A stretch of DNA of 64,000 bases from UBA11872 sp965198285 (lineage in GTDB: Bacteria > Chloroflexota > UBA11872), in assembly GCA_965198285.1 (NCBI GenBank), contig OZ240251.1, positions 558,001 through 622,000 of the forward strand. The letters are read 5' to 3'. Below are positions 49,359 to 57,745 of this stretch, piece after piece. Position 1 is the first letter of the stretch. The number at the start of each line of letters is the position of its first letter. The notes beneath the pieces are model-generated. The model was not told the origin of the DNA. It did not search any database and saw only the letters and a program-made list of their open reading frames with translations. The position numbers were made by a program, and so were the translations under genes.

Positions 49359-50183
49359 ATGGCTACGGCCCTGGAACTGAAGACGTACGCCACCGTGCCG
49401 GAACTGGCCGAAGCCGTCCGCCGCGACGGATTCGCCTATATGCCCGGCGTGTTGAGCGCCGATGAGCTTGCGCACATGCGTGACCTGATCGACGCGATCG
49501 AACCGAATTCCCGCGCCAACGACCGGCGCCACCTGCGCCCGCGCGCCGCGGACGGTTCCGACTCGGAGGGCATGTTCTACGAGGTGCATACCAAGCTGCT
49601 GTTCAACCGGCACGCCTGGTTCTTGCAGTTCCTGGACCGGGCGCCGGTGGCCGAAGTAGCGGACGCGGTGATGGGCGACGACTGCCACAGCATTGGCATG
49701 ACGGGCTGGATCACGGGTCCCGGCCGGGTGGACCAGCACTTTCACTCCGACTACCAACCGATCGAGCTGCCCAGCGAGGTGATGGCCGACCCGCGGGTGG
49801 AGATTCCGGTGTTTACGGCCACGGCGCACTACTACCTGAGCGACCTGGACGTGGCGTTGGGGCCGACCCAGTTCATTCCAGGCAGCCATCGTGCCGGGCG
49901 CCCACCCCGTGACGGCGAGACGAGCTGGCAAGGGGTGGAGGGGCAGAACATCCTCTGCAACGCGGGCGACGTGGTGCTGTTCCGGTCGGACGTCTGGCAT
50001 CGCGGCACGGCCAATTCCAGCTCCAGAACCCGCTATCTGCTGCAGGTCCACTACGGCCGCCGGATGGTGGTGCAGAAGTTCCCGCCGTACCTCGACTTCC
50101 ACTTCGACCCGGACATCCTGGCCCAGGCCACGCCACGACAGCGGCGCTACCTGGGCGAGCACCGCTTCTCGAACTACGACTAG
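49359..50183 (+). CDS. Phytanoyl-CoA dioxygenase (PhyH) family protein, copy 1
   Basis: The 274-residue protein is an Fe(II)/2-oxoglutarate-type dioxygenase. Metal ligands are His129-x-Asp131 (QHFHSDYQP) and a distal His214 (DVWHRGTANSSS), followed by an arginine (RTRYLLQVHYGRR) that would bind 2-oxoglutarate. The N-terminal RRDGFAYMPGVLSADELAHM and PGSHRAGRPPRDGETSW segments are typical. The family hydroxylates lipids and many small molecules, so the substrate is open. It is about three-quarters identical by eye to the next gene and forms a tandem pair with it. Confidence 0.9.
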   Translation: MATALELKTYATVPELAEAVRRDGFAYMPGVLSADELAHMRDLIDAIEPNSRANDRRHLRPRAADGSDSEGMFYEVHTKLLFNRHAWFLQFLDRAPVAEVADAVMGDDCHSIGMTGWITGPGRVDQHFHSDYQPIELPSEVMADPRVEIPVFTATAHYYLSDLDVALGPTQFIPGSHRAGRPPRDGETSWQGVEGQNILCNAGDVVLFRSDVWHRGTANSSSRTRYLLQVHYGRRMVVQKFPPYLDFHFDPDILAQATPRQRRYLGEHRFSNYD

Positions 50184-50296
50184 GGGCTGCCTGGAGCTGA
50201 GCCGATCCGGCAGGGGCGGCCTGGGTAGGCTCGGCGCGCGGTCCGCGGGATGTCACGCGCGCTGCGGTCCATAGCCTGAACAGGAGGGTCCGGTCG

Positions 50297-51124
50297 ATGC
50301 CAAGCCTCGAACTGGTTGCCTACGAGAGTGCGGATGAACTGGCTGAGGCCGTGCGCCGCGACGGCTTTGCCTACATGCCGGGCGTCTTGAGCGCGGCCGA
50401 GGTCGACTCGCTACGGCGCGAGATCGATCGCCTTGAGCCGAATCCGCGCGCCAACGATCGGCGGGAGGAGAGCATTCGCCGAGGCATCGATCCGTCCAGC
50501 GGCGAGGCCACGACGTTCCATCAAGCCGTAATCAATCTGCTCTTCAACCGCTCCGCCTACTTCCTGCAGTTCCTGGATCGCCCGCCCGTGGCCGAGGTGG
50601 CCGACGCGGTGATGGGCGAGGACTGCCACTGCATCAGCATGACGGGCTGGGTAACGGGGCCCGGTCGGCTGGATCAGGACTTTCACTCGGACTATCAGCC
50701 GATCGAGCTACCCAGCGACCTGATGGCCGACCCGCGCGTGGAGATCCCGGTGTTCACCGGCACGGCCCACTATTACCTGGACGACCTGGACGACGCGCTG
50801 GGGCCGACCAACTTCATTCCGGGCAGCCACCGCGCCGGACGCAAGCCGCATGATGGCGAGACCAGCTGGCAAGGCGTTGAAGGCCAGAACATCCTGTGCA
50901 AGGCGGGGGACGTGGTGCTGTTCCGATCCGACGTCTGGCATCGGGGGACGGCCAACACCAGTTCCAGGATCCGCTATCTGCTCCAGGTCCACTACGGGCG
51001 CCGGATGGTGGTGCAGAAGTTCCCGCCCTACCTGGACTTCCGTTTCGACCCGGACATCCTGGCCCAGGCCACCCCCCGGCAGCGGCGCTACCTGGGCGAG
51101 CATCCCTTCTCCAACTACGGCTGA
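50297..51124 (+). CDS. Phytanoyl-CoA dioxygenase (PhyH) family protein, copy 2
   Basis: The 275-residue protein has the same HxD (QDFHSDYQP) and distal His (DVWHRGTANTSS) motifs as copy 1, and an almost identical last 100 residues (WQGVEGQNILCKAGDVVLFR through FPPYLDF and YLGEHPFSNYG). The most variable part is residues 45-85 (EESIRRGIDPSSGEATTFHQ versus HLRPRAADGSDSEGMFYEV), near the active-site entrance. The two enzymes may therefore differ in substrate. The 113-base gap between the copies ends with AGGAGGG before the ATG. Confidence 0.9.
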   Translation: MPSLELVAYESADELAEAVRRDGFAYMPGVLSAAEVDSLRREIDRLEPNPRANDRREESIRRGIDPSSGEATTFHQAVINLLFNRSAYFLQFLDRPPVAEVADAVMGEDCHCISMTGWVTGPGRLDQDFHSDYQPIELPSDLMADPRVEIPVFTGTAHYYLDDLDDALGPTNFIPGSHRAGRKPHDGETSWQGVEGQNILCKAGDVVLFRSDVWHRGTANTSSRIRYLLQVHYGRRMVVQKFPPYLDFRFDPDILAQATPRQRRYLGEHPFSNYG

Positions 51125-51133
51125 GGGGGACGA

Positions 51134-51712
51134 CTAGCGTGCGCGGCGCTTGCGGGCCGGCAAGCCTTCCCGGCGCGAGTCCGTTGCCGGCGTGGCGGAG
51201 ATGTACCAGTGGCGCGCCAGCCGGCCGTCACGGTCCAGGTCCATCAGGCCAATCAGTTCCCTGAGGACCAGTGCGCCACGCATGCTCTTTGAGATGTCGG
51301 CGCCGGTAAGGCTGCGGTCGGGGCCGTCCGTACGCCCGAAATCAGCCAGGGTGCCCATGATGGCCGCGCCCCCCGGGCGCACGACCCGTCGCAGTTCCGC
51401 CATCAGGTGGCGCACGCGCGCGTCGCTGCCGACACCCAGGACCTGTACCAACCCAAAGCTGTAGGCGGCGTCGGCGGCCGCGTGGGCCAGCGGCAGGCGC
51501 GTGGCGTCCGCGCGCACGCGCAGCACGTTGTCGCGTACCGGCACCTCTGCAAGCGCATCGGCGTCGACGTCGATGGCCACGACCCGTACGCCCGGCAAAG
51601 CGGCCAGCGCGCCGGTCTCGGGACCCGTGCCGCACCCGAGGTCCAGGACCAGCCGAGGCTCCAACGCCCGGATGACCGCCAGACCGCGGATGAACACTGA
51701 GATGGTCTTCAT
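51134..51712 (-). CDS. Class I SAM-dependent methyltransferase
   Basis: The 192-residue protein carries motif I LVLDLGCGTGPETGALAALP, strand-2 acid VVAIDVDADALAEV, LRVRADATRLPLAHAAADAA, and LRRVVRPGGAAIMGTLADFG, all Methyltransf_11/25 features. The C-terminus (DISKSMRGALVLRELIGLMD) is followed by a basic tail. The substrate is unknown. Its start lies 3 bases from the stop of the upstream LipM-type gene, so the two are co-transcribed. It is convergent with the PhyH pair. Confidence 0.88.
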   Translation of the reverse strand: MKTISVFIRGLAVIRALEPRLVLDLGCGTGPETGALAALPGVRVVAIDVDADALAEVPVRDNVLRVRADATRLPLAHAAADAAYSFGLVQVLGVGSDARVRHLMAELRRVVRPGGAAIMGTLADFGRTDGPDRSLTGADISKSMRGALVLRELIGLMDLDRDGRLARHWYISATPATDSRREGLPARKRRAR

Positions 51713-51715
51713 GGC

Positions 51716-52492
51716 TTAGCGCCGGGACAGCCAGGCGGTGCAGCCGTAGCGGTTCTGTACCAGTTCATCGCGGCGCTGTAGTTCGGCGCCGGTGAGTTGA
51801 GCCGGCGCGAGGGCGACGCTCAGCGCCTGGGTGAATCCAGTGGAGAGAGCCTCAATCAACGCGCCGACGGTTGGGGCCGGCGCGAGGAGGTCTCGCAGAC
51901 CTCGCAACTCTGCGGGTCGCGGAATCCGCAGCAGATCGTAGATTCGCGGATCGTGCGCGAACGGCATGCTCCCGTGTTGCAACAAGGCGCCGCCCAGGCG
52001 AGTTTGCGCACTGCCCATGATCTTAACGCCATTCGCGGATAGCTCATGCGTGCTTGGGGAGGCAAAGCAGAGCAGCCCCGCGCCGTTGGATGCGGCGGGT
52101 TGCCAATCGCCCTGCCGCGCATCCAGACCCAGCGAGGCGAACCCGCGTTCGAAGCCGGTACTCAGCCGCTCGTACGAAGCCAGCACGCCTCCAGCGGCCA
52201 GTGGGTGTTCGCGCGGCAGCATGACGGCATAGGTCAACTCGTCGTTGTGCAAGATGGCCTGCCCGCCGGTTGGTCGTCGGACCAAGTCGATCCCGTGCCG
52301 GCACGCCAGATCCGCGTCCACCACCGCCAGCGGCTGGCCGTATCCCAGGCTGAGCGCCGCCGGGCGCCACGTATAGAAACGCAGGGTGGGGGGCGACGCG
52401 CCGTCACGCACGTGTTCGGACACGGCCTGATCGGTGGCGAGGTTGCGCGCCCCGCGGTCGGCCGGCGAAACGAGCAGCCGCCAGGATTCCAT
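51716..52492 (-). CDS. Lipoate/octanoate-protein ligase family, LipM octanoyltransferase-like
   Basis: The 258-residue BPL/LPL-domain protein begins MESWRLLVSPADRGARNLAT. Key motifs are LRFYTWRPAALSLGYGQPL, VRRPTGGQAILHNDELTYAV (RR.TGG.A.LH), and CFASPSTHELSANGVKIMGS, then AQTRLGGALLQHGSMPF. The cysteine and the GxKIxGSAQ-R plus LQHGS elements are those of LipM/LplA-type enzymes, with the cysteine favouring LipM (octanoyl transfer from ACP to GcvH or E2 domains). The lipoyl synthase LipA and its protein substrates are not in the window. Confidence 0.85.
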   Translation of the reverse strand: MESWRLLVSPADRGARNLATDQAVSEHVRDGASPPTLRFYTWRPAALSLGYGQPLAVVDADLACRHGIDLVRRPTGGQAILHNDELTYAVMLPREHPLAAGGVLASYERLSTGFERGFASLGLDARQGDWQPAASNGAGLLCFASPSTHELSANGVKIMGSAQTRLGGALLQHGSMPFAHDPRIYDLLRIPRPAELRGLRDLLAPAPTVGALIEALSTGFTQALSVALAPAQLTGAELQRRDELVQNRYGCTAWLSRR

Positions 52493-52526
52493 GGGACAGC
52501 AGCTTATTAGAATGCCCTCGACTCCA

Positions 52527-52598
52527 GCCCCCGTAGCTCAGTGGATAGAGCGCCGGCCTCCGGAGCCGGGAGCGCGCGTTCGAATCGCGCCGGGGGTA
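52527..52598 (+). tRNA. tRNA-Arg (anticodon CCG)
   Basis: Cloverleaf elements are acceptor GCCCCCG/CGGGGGT, D arm GCTCAGTGGATAGAGC, anticodon stem CCGGC/GCCGG with loop CTCCGGA (anticodon CCG), and T stem GCGCG/CGCGC with loop TTCGAAT. CCA is not fully encoded. It lies in the divergent gap between the LipM-type gene and the large cytochrome protein. Confidence 0.95.
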
Positions 52599-52654
52599 CC
52601 GATGACTTGGCCAGTTCTGCCTGAGATTCATCCGAGCCCCGGTGAAAGGCCCAC

Positions 52655-55102
52655 ATGACGCAGAGGTCGTACGTACGTGCGCGCCTTTGGGCTGCGGTCC
52701 TTGTGGCCGGGACGCTCACACTGCTGGGCCTCACCGCCGCACCAGTCTTGGGAACGGACGCCTCGCAAGTCCAAAGCGGCGCGGATGTCTATGCGGCTCA
52801 CTGCGCGGTCTGTCATGGCGCCAACCTGGAGGGCGGAGCCGGACCCACGCTCACCGAGCCGGGGCTGCATAACCGGTTCGCCTCGGCGCAGATCCTGTAT
52901 CAGTACGTGAAGACCACGATGCCGCTCGCGGGTGACGGTCCCGGCAGCCTGTCCGACGCCGAGTATCTGGCTGTCGTTGCCTTTGTCATGGATGGACGCG
53001 GCGTGACCTATACCGGCGTCCTGTCCCCGGCGACGGCTGGGGATATCTCGCTTGCGCCCGCAGCCACGCCCATACCCACCGTTGAGCCCACGGTCTCCAC
53101 GCCAGCGCCGACGCCCGCAATTGTGGCTACGCCCGCGCCAAGCGGAAATACGCCGCCCCAGGCCCCCGCGATCATCGAACCCGGGCCAGCACTTCGCGCG
53201 CGCGAACTGTCGCCGTTCTTCATGGCGATGCAGACGGCGCCGTTTGCCGATGCGGACTCAGGGGACTGGCACACTGCCAGCGAATTTGAGATTCGAGAGC
53301 TTCACAGCGGCGTCCGCGTCTGGTCGTCGACCGTCACTTCGTGGGTGCGCGATCAGACGGTGTTGGTGCAAGGGGTCTTTGAGGGACCGCTGGCGCAGCG
53401 GATGGGCCTGGAACACAAGACGGTCTATGCCATCCGCGCCCGCCATCGCGATTCCAGCCGCGATCCACTGAGCGAATGGTCCGCCTGGTCCCTGCCTCAC
53501 GCCGTGCTCACCGCCCAGCAGGGTGCGCTCAATCCCAACCCGATGCGCCTGCGGAACATCCGGTACGCCACGCTGCAATGGGAGGCGAAGGACGGTACGC
53601 CCGTGGTGCTGCAGCCCGGCAGTTCGCTCCTGATCACCGGCTCCGTGAGCCCGCTATACGAGATCACGGGTGGAATCGTTCGCAATTCGGTGCGCGACTT
53701 CTGGCGGGCGGCCCGCTTCGAGAGCACGTTTTTTAGGTTCGATGCCGGTCCCGACGGGCTGGAAGTGCCGCCGTCACGGGTCTCATTCCTCGATAGCGCC
53801 GGCGAACGGCGCTCCGTGTGGATGCCATACATGAAGCTGGAACCAGGGCGCTTCCTGATCGGGGCGCCAGCGGCTGACGGCGGCTTCTATTTCGAGCCGG
53901 ACAACACCCCGCTGGGGGATCCAACCGCCGAGCCAATCCTGATTTCACGGTTTCGCTCGCCGCAGCTTCCGTGGCGGGTCTCGGACGGCTTCCGCGTGGA
54001 ACTGGTGACCGATGGGCTTACGCTACCGGTCCAGATCGCGGCCGTGCCCTCGCCCGCCCCCGCGAACGACGCGCCCGTGGCCTACATCACCGAACTGTAC
54101 GGGTCAGTCCGGGCGCTGGGCGCCGACGGCTCGGTGTGGCTGTACGCGACCGACGTCCTGAACGAGCGGCCCTCCGACCCGCCGCCGCGCCTGAGCGGTC
54201 AGACGGGGACATCGGGCGTTGCGGTGGACCCCTTGACTGGCGACGTCTTCGTCTCCACCACGTACCGCGGCGAGGACGACGACCTGCACAACAAGATCGT
54301 GCGTCTCGAGAGCGATGACGGTGGCCGCACAGCCGCGCGTGCGGTGGACGTGCTGCGCATGGACGACGAGGCGACCAGCCCGTCGCACCAGATCCACGGG
54401 CTGCTCTTTGGGCACGACGGCCTGCTCTACGCGGCGGTCGGCAACGGGTTGCAGAAATGGCGCGGACTGGACGACGCCTTCTTTGGCGGCAAGCTGCTGC
54501 GCCTGAACCGCGACGGCGGCGCGCCCGCCGACAACCCGCACTTCGACCCAACGCAGCCCGAGGCGCCGATTTCCTACCAATGGGCCAAGGGGATGCGCAA
54601 CGACTTCGCGTTGGCCCAGCGTCCGGACGACGACGCGCTGTACACCGCCGAGAACGGACCGGCCGTCGACCGCTTGCTGAGGCTGGAGGCCGGGCGGAAC
54701 TATGGCTTTTCAGGGACTGACGCCAGCATCCTGCGGCAGGGCATCTGGTTCTTCGGACCTCCGGCCATCTCGCCCGTGGGCATCGCCTTTGCCACTGGCG
54801 GCGCGTTCCCCGCGGAGCGCCAGGGCAACCTGTACATGGGCGCGCATGGCTTCAATTTCGTGGAAGGCACTGTCGATAACGGCAAACGGATCTGGGAGAT
54901 TGAACTAGACGCCTCTGGCGCCGTTGCGAGCCTGCCGTCGGTTTTTGTCACGTACGTGGGCGACGGCTTCGCCACGATTACCGGCGTCGCCTACCTGCCC
55001 GATGGGCTGTACTTCCTGGACTTCTACAACGACCACCCGCCGGACGGGGATCCAACGGCCCCGGGCGCGCGTCTGTGGCGCGTGGTCCCCGATACTTCGT
55101 AG
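52655..55102 (+). CDS. Exported cytochrome c fused to a PQQ-glucose/sorbosone dehydrogenase-like beta-propeller
   Basis: The 815-residue protein has a signal (LWAAVLVAGTLTLLGLTAAP), then a cytochrome c domain with heme motif CAVCH (DVYAAHCAVCHGANLEGGAG) and ligand methionine KTTMPLAGDG. A Thr/Pro linker follows, then a middle beta-domain of about 290 residues (SEFEIRELHSGVRVWSSTVT onward). The C-terminal GSDH-type six-bladed propeller starts near residue 450 (LPVQIAAVPSPAP, GVAVDPLTGDVFVSTTYRGE, HQIHGLLFGHDGLLYAAVGN, KLLRLNRDGGAPADNPHF, WAKGMRNDFALAQRP). The layout suggests an extracytoplasmic sugar-type dehydrogenase with its own electron acceptor. PQQ dependence is inferred from the family only. 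Confidence 0.87.
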   Translation: MTQRSYVRARLWAAVLVAGTLTLLGLTAAPVLGTDASQVQSGADVYAAHCAVCHGANLEGGAGPTLTEPGLHNRFASAQILYQYVKTTMPLAGDGPGSLSDAEYLAVVAFVMDGRGVTYTGVLSPATAGDISLAPAATPIPTVEPTVSTPAPTPAIVATPAPSGNTPPQAPAIIEPGPALRARELSPFFMAMQTAPFADADSGDWHTASEFEIRELHSGVRVWSSTVTSWVRDQTVLVQGVFEGPLAQRMGLEHKTVYAIRARHRDSSRDPLSEWSAWSLPHAVLTAQQGALNPNPMRLRNIRYATLQWEAKDGTPVVLQPGSSLLITGSVSPLYEITGGIVRNSVRDFWRAARFESTFFRFDAGPDGLEVPPSRVSFLDSAGERRSVWMPYMKLEPGRFLIGAPAADGGFYFEPDNTPLGDPTAEPILISRFRSPQLPWRVSDGFRVELVTDGLTLPVQIAAVPSPAPANDAPVAYITELYGSVRALGADGSVWLYATDVLNERPSDPPPRLSGQTGTSGVAVDPLTGDVFVSTTYRGEDDDLHNKIVRLESDDGGRTAARAVDVLRMDDEATSPSHQIHGLLFGHDGLLYAAVGNGLQKWRGLDDAFFGGKLLRLNRDGGAPADNPHFDPTQPEAPISYQWAKGMRNDFALAQRPDDDALYTAENGPAVDRLLRLEAGRNYGFSGTDASILRQGIWFFGPPAISPVGIAFATGGAFPAERQGNLYMGAHGFNFVEGTVDNGKRIWEIELDASGAVASLPSVFVTYVGDGFATITGVAYLPDGLYFLDFYNDHPPDGDPTAPGARLWRVVPDTS

Positions 55103-55133
55103 GCGGCGGCGTTCTCACCGCCAGGGGCAAACG

Positions 55134-55589
55134 ATGCGTCGCATTGAAGCGCAGTTCAGGGAGTCATTTAGCTATTGGCGCCTTGAGCTACCGCGCGAGG
55201 CTGTGCAGAACAGGCAGCGCGGGAAGATCGTGGAGGCCGGCTGGACGATCTGGTACCTGTTTGGGGCCGACGAGCGCGGCGAGTTCCTGGACTACTACTC
55301 CTCGCACCGCATGACCAGCGACAGCCACGTGCGGCTGTACGACGACGGGCGAGTCGAAGGGCTTGAGAGCCTGTGGGAGATGCGCCAGTCATCGAACGAT
55401 CCCGATGAGGAGGAGCGGCTCAAGGCCGAGTTTTGGGAGCACAACGAGCGCGTGGCGCGACTCCTGGAGGCGAAGGGGTTTGGACTCCAGGGCGACGAGC
55501 ACGGCTCCGCGATCGTGCGTCGCGGATTCCTCGAGTCGAGGGAATCGAATCGTCGCCTCCGGGGGATTGACGAGACCGGCGACGACTGA
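55134..55589 (+). CDS. Hypothetical soluble protein
   Basis: An ATG 32 bases past the cytochrome/propeller gene gives 151 residues: MRRIEAQFRESFSYWRLELP, then RGKIVEAGWTIWYLFGADER, GEFLDYYSSHRMTSDSHVRL, and a charged helical tail (DEEERLKAEFWEHNERVARL). The central WxIxYLFGxDExGEFLDYYxxHRM pattern is distinctive and looks conserved, but I cannot name a family. It probably shares the transcript of the large cytochrome protein. Confidence 0.65.
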   Translation: MRRIEAQFRESFSYWRLELPREAVQNRQRGKIVEAGWTIWYLFGADERGEFLDYYSSHRMTSDSHVRLYDDGRVEGLESLWEMRQSSNDPDEEERLKAEFWEHNERVARLLEAKGFGLQGDEHGSAIVRRGFLESRESNRRLRGIDETGDD

Positions 55590-55619
55590 CGCAACCTCGC
55601 GCAGGTTCGGCGGCCGGCG

Positions 55620-56120
55620 TCAGCCCGACTCACGACGAATCATGGCGTCCAGCAGCAGCAGGATCACGCCGGCGCCAATCGCCAGGTCGGCCAGGTTCAG
55701 ATAGCCCACGAACGGGGTGATGTTCAGGTAGTCGAACACCGCGCCCAGCCGAAAGCGGTCCACTAGGTTGCCGAAGCCGCCGCCCAGCAGCAGCGCAAAC
55801 CCTCCGATGGTCGTCCAGCGCTGGGGCGGACGCATGACGGCGTACCCGGCGAAGCTCACGCCGATGACCAGCGTCGCGACCATGACCACCTGCGGGTAAT
55901 CGGACAACAGCCCGAAGTTGACGCCCGGGTTGTAGACGCGCTGGAAGTCGAAGAGGGGTCCCACAGTCGCGCCCCAGGGCGGGAGGACGTTGTCCACGAC
56001 GGCCTTCACGACCTGGTCCAGCGTCGCCACGACGCCGGCCAGGCCAAAGGTGAGCAGCCGCCGCAGGGCCGGCGACAGCCCGTCGCTGCGCGCCGGCGGG
56101 CCGGGAGCTGGCGTCTGCAT
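55620..56120 (-). CDS. lspA: Lipoprotein signal peptidase (signal peptidase II)
   Basis: LspA cleaves prolipoproteins in the membrane. The ATG at 56120 gives 166 residues with four helices. The signatures are GGGFGNLVDRFRLGAVFDYL and YLNLADLAIGAG, with the catalytic aspartates at about 130 (VFDY) and 145 (NLAD). VYNPGVNFGLLSDYPQ is the conserved N-x-G-x-x-F-G loop. A longer frame upstream overlaps the glycosylase gene and is rejected. A matching lipoprotein substrate (57071-57700) is nearby. Confidence 0.94.
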   Translation of the reverse strand: MQTPAPGPPARSDGLSPALRRLLTFGLAGVVATLDQVVKAVVDNVLPPWGATVGPLFDFQRVYNPGVNFGLLSDYPQVVMVATLVIGVSFAGYAVMRPPQRWTTIGGFALLLGGGFGNLVDRFRLGAVFDYLNITPFVGYLNLADLAIGAGVILLLLDAMIRRESG

Positions 56121-56125
56121 ATCTG

Positions 56126-57067
56126 TCACGCCAGTTCGACCGCCAGCCGCGCCCGCACCTGCGCCCCGCCGACCCAGCGCTGGCACCAGAAGGCCAGCGC
56201 CCGCCAGCGGCCGAAGCGGGCGTAGTGCCGCGCCAACCGCTTGGGGTCCGCCGCCGCAGGGCCGAACGTGCGCACGGCGAAGTCGCGCGTGCTGCTGTCC
56301 AGAACCAAGGTGTCGTAGGACCCCAGCAGCATCGCCAGGTAGCCCGCGGTCACCGGGCCAATGCCCGGCAACGCCTCAAGCGCGGTCAGGCGCTCGGAAG
56401 AGGTTGTGTCGTGATGGTCGGGAGCGGTCAGGTCGATCGTGCCGTCCGCCACGCCTTCGGCCAGCTTGAGGATGGAGCGCGCCCGGTAGCCCGCGCCGGC
56501 CTGTTCGGTCAGGAAGTCCTCGTCGGCCGCCAGCACCTCCTCAGGCGTAGGGAAGGCACCGCTGCTTGCGCCGTCTGGCGCGGGGCCTAGCATGGTCAGC
56601 GCCTTCACCATGCGCTTGGTCCGCTCCCAGGTCACGTTGGTGGTGCAGATGCCCTTGACCGCGTCCTCCCAGAGGTCCGGGCTGCGCAGCAGCCGTCCCG
56701 CGCCCACCTCCGCGACCGGCCGCAACGCGCGCGACCGCCGGCAGCGGGCATGGAAGTCCGTCAGGTCCTCATCCAGCCGCAGCATGCGCCGGGAACGGGC
56801 TATGAGTTCCCGGGCGTCAGCGGCCGACGGCGTGGGCTGTGCTTCAAGGTCGATCCCGCGCCGGCCGTCGGAAAGATCGGAGGCCGGTCGCAGGCGCACG
56901 GTGTAGACGGCCCCCGACGGCAGCCGGTCCACGCGCTCCAGCGTCTCCGACTCCGGCAGCCAGCGAAACGGCGCCAGTGCGTACCAGCCGTGCAGCAGGG
57001 CCGCCGTCCACAGGCTGAACGGCGGATCGACCGCCAGGCGCAGCGCTGGCGCGGCGCCAACGGCCAC
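56126..57067 (-). CDS. HhH-GPD family DNA glycosylase (AlkA/OGG-like)
   Basis: A GTG start gives 313 residues. The helix-hairpin-helix with catalytic aspartate is LTALEALPGIGPVTAGYLAM followed by LLGSYDTLVLDSSTRDF. An N-terminal beta domain (LRLAVDPPFSLWTAALLHGW) and the middle segment DLWEDAVKGICTTNVTWERT match the AlkA/OGG-like layout. It removes damaged bases; the specificity (alkylated or oxidised purines) is not determinable. It lies between the cyclophilin gene (3 bases) and lspA (5 bases) on one strand. Confidence 0.85.
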   Translation of the reverse strand: MAVGAAPALRLAVDPPFSLWTAALLHGWYALAPFRWLPESETLERVDRLPSGAVYTVRLRPASDLSDGRRGIDLEAQPTPSAADARELIARSRRMLRLDEDLTDFHARCRRSRALRPVAEVGAGRLLRSPDLWEDAVKGICTTNVTWERTKRMVKALTMLGPAPDGASSGAFPTPEEVLAADEDFLTEQAGAGYRARSILKLAEGVADGTIDLTAPDHHDTTSSERLTALEALPGIGPVTAGYLAMLLGSYDTLVLDSSTRDFAVRTFGPAAADPKRLARHYARFGRWRALAFWCQRWVGGAQVRARLAVELA

Positions 57068-57070
57068 CGG

Positions 57071-57700
57071 CTAGCGCTCGATGATCTCGATCGTGGAGAT
57101 CCGAACCTCTTCGAGCGGCTGCGAGCGTTCACCGCTGGGCTTCGCCGTCACCGGGACGCTCTCCAACGCCTTTAGCGCCGGTTCGCCGTCCGACATCTGC
57201 CCAAAGAGCGAGTAGTCCGGGCTCAGCCGTCCCTGCTCCGTGAGGTTGTCGAACACGATGAAGAACTGCGACCCGTTGGTGCCGGGACCCGCGTTCGCCA
57301 TGGCCAGCGAGCCGCGGATGTAGGGACCGCTGGGCGTCTCGATGTCGTACTTGTAGCCGGGGCCGCCGCCGCCGGTTCCGGTGGGATCGCCGCTCTGCCC
57401 CATGAACCCGGGGATGATGCGGTGGAAGATCACGCCGTTGAAATAGCCCTCGCGGGCCAGGAACACGAAGCTGTTGACGGCCATCGGCGATTCGTCCGCC
57501 AGCAGGTCGAACGTCATGTCGCCCAAATTGGTCTTGATGACGGCCGAGTAGGTCTTGCCGGCCTCGATCACCGTGCCAGGATGATTCGAATACTGTTTCA
57601 CGCCACCCTCCGCTGTTTCCGAAGCCTCGGCGGCGGGTTCGGCTTCACCACACGCCGCCAGCGCGATGAGCAGCAGTCCAATTGCCAGGAGCCGTCGCAT
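57071..57700 (-). CDS. Cyclophilin-type peptidyl-prolyl isomerase, lipoprotein
   Basis: The 209-residue protein begins with a lipoprotein signal (RRLLAIGLLLIALAAC), the lipobox LAAC placing the modified cysteine at 17. The cyclophilin core follows: SAVIKTNLGDMTFDLLADES, VNSFVFLAREGYFNGVIFHR, IIPGFMGQSGDPTGTGGGGP, GPYIRGSLAMANAGPGTNGS, and QFFIVF. It is an envelope-anchored proline isomerase, probably a folding factor for exported proteins. It is followed by the DNA glycosylase and lspA genes on the same strand. Confidence 0.95.
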   Translation of the reverse strand: MRRLLAIGLLLIALAACGEAEPAAEASETAEGGVKQYSNHPGTVIEAGKTYSAVIKTNLGDMTFDLLADESPMAVNSFVFLAREGYFNGVIFHRIIPGFMGQSGDPTGTGGGGPGYKYDIETPSGPYIRGSLAMANAGPGTNGSQFFIVFDNLTEQGRLSPDYSLFGQMSDGEPALKALESVPVTAKPSGERSQPLEEVRISTIEIIER

Positions 57701-57745
57701 GCGAACACCCTCGGGAACCGTTGCCGGGCATTGTAGGCGGCAACG

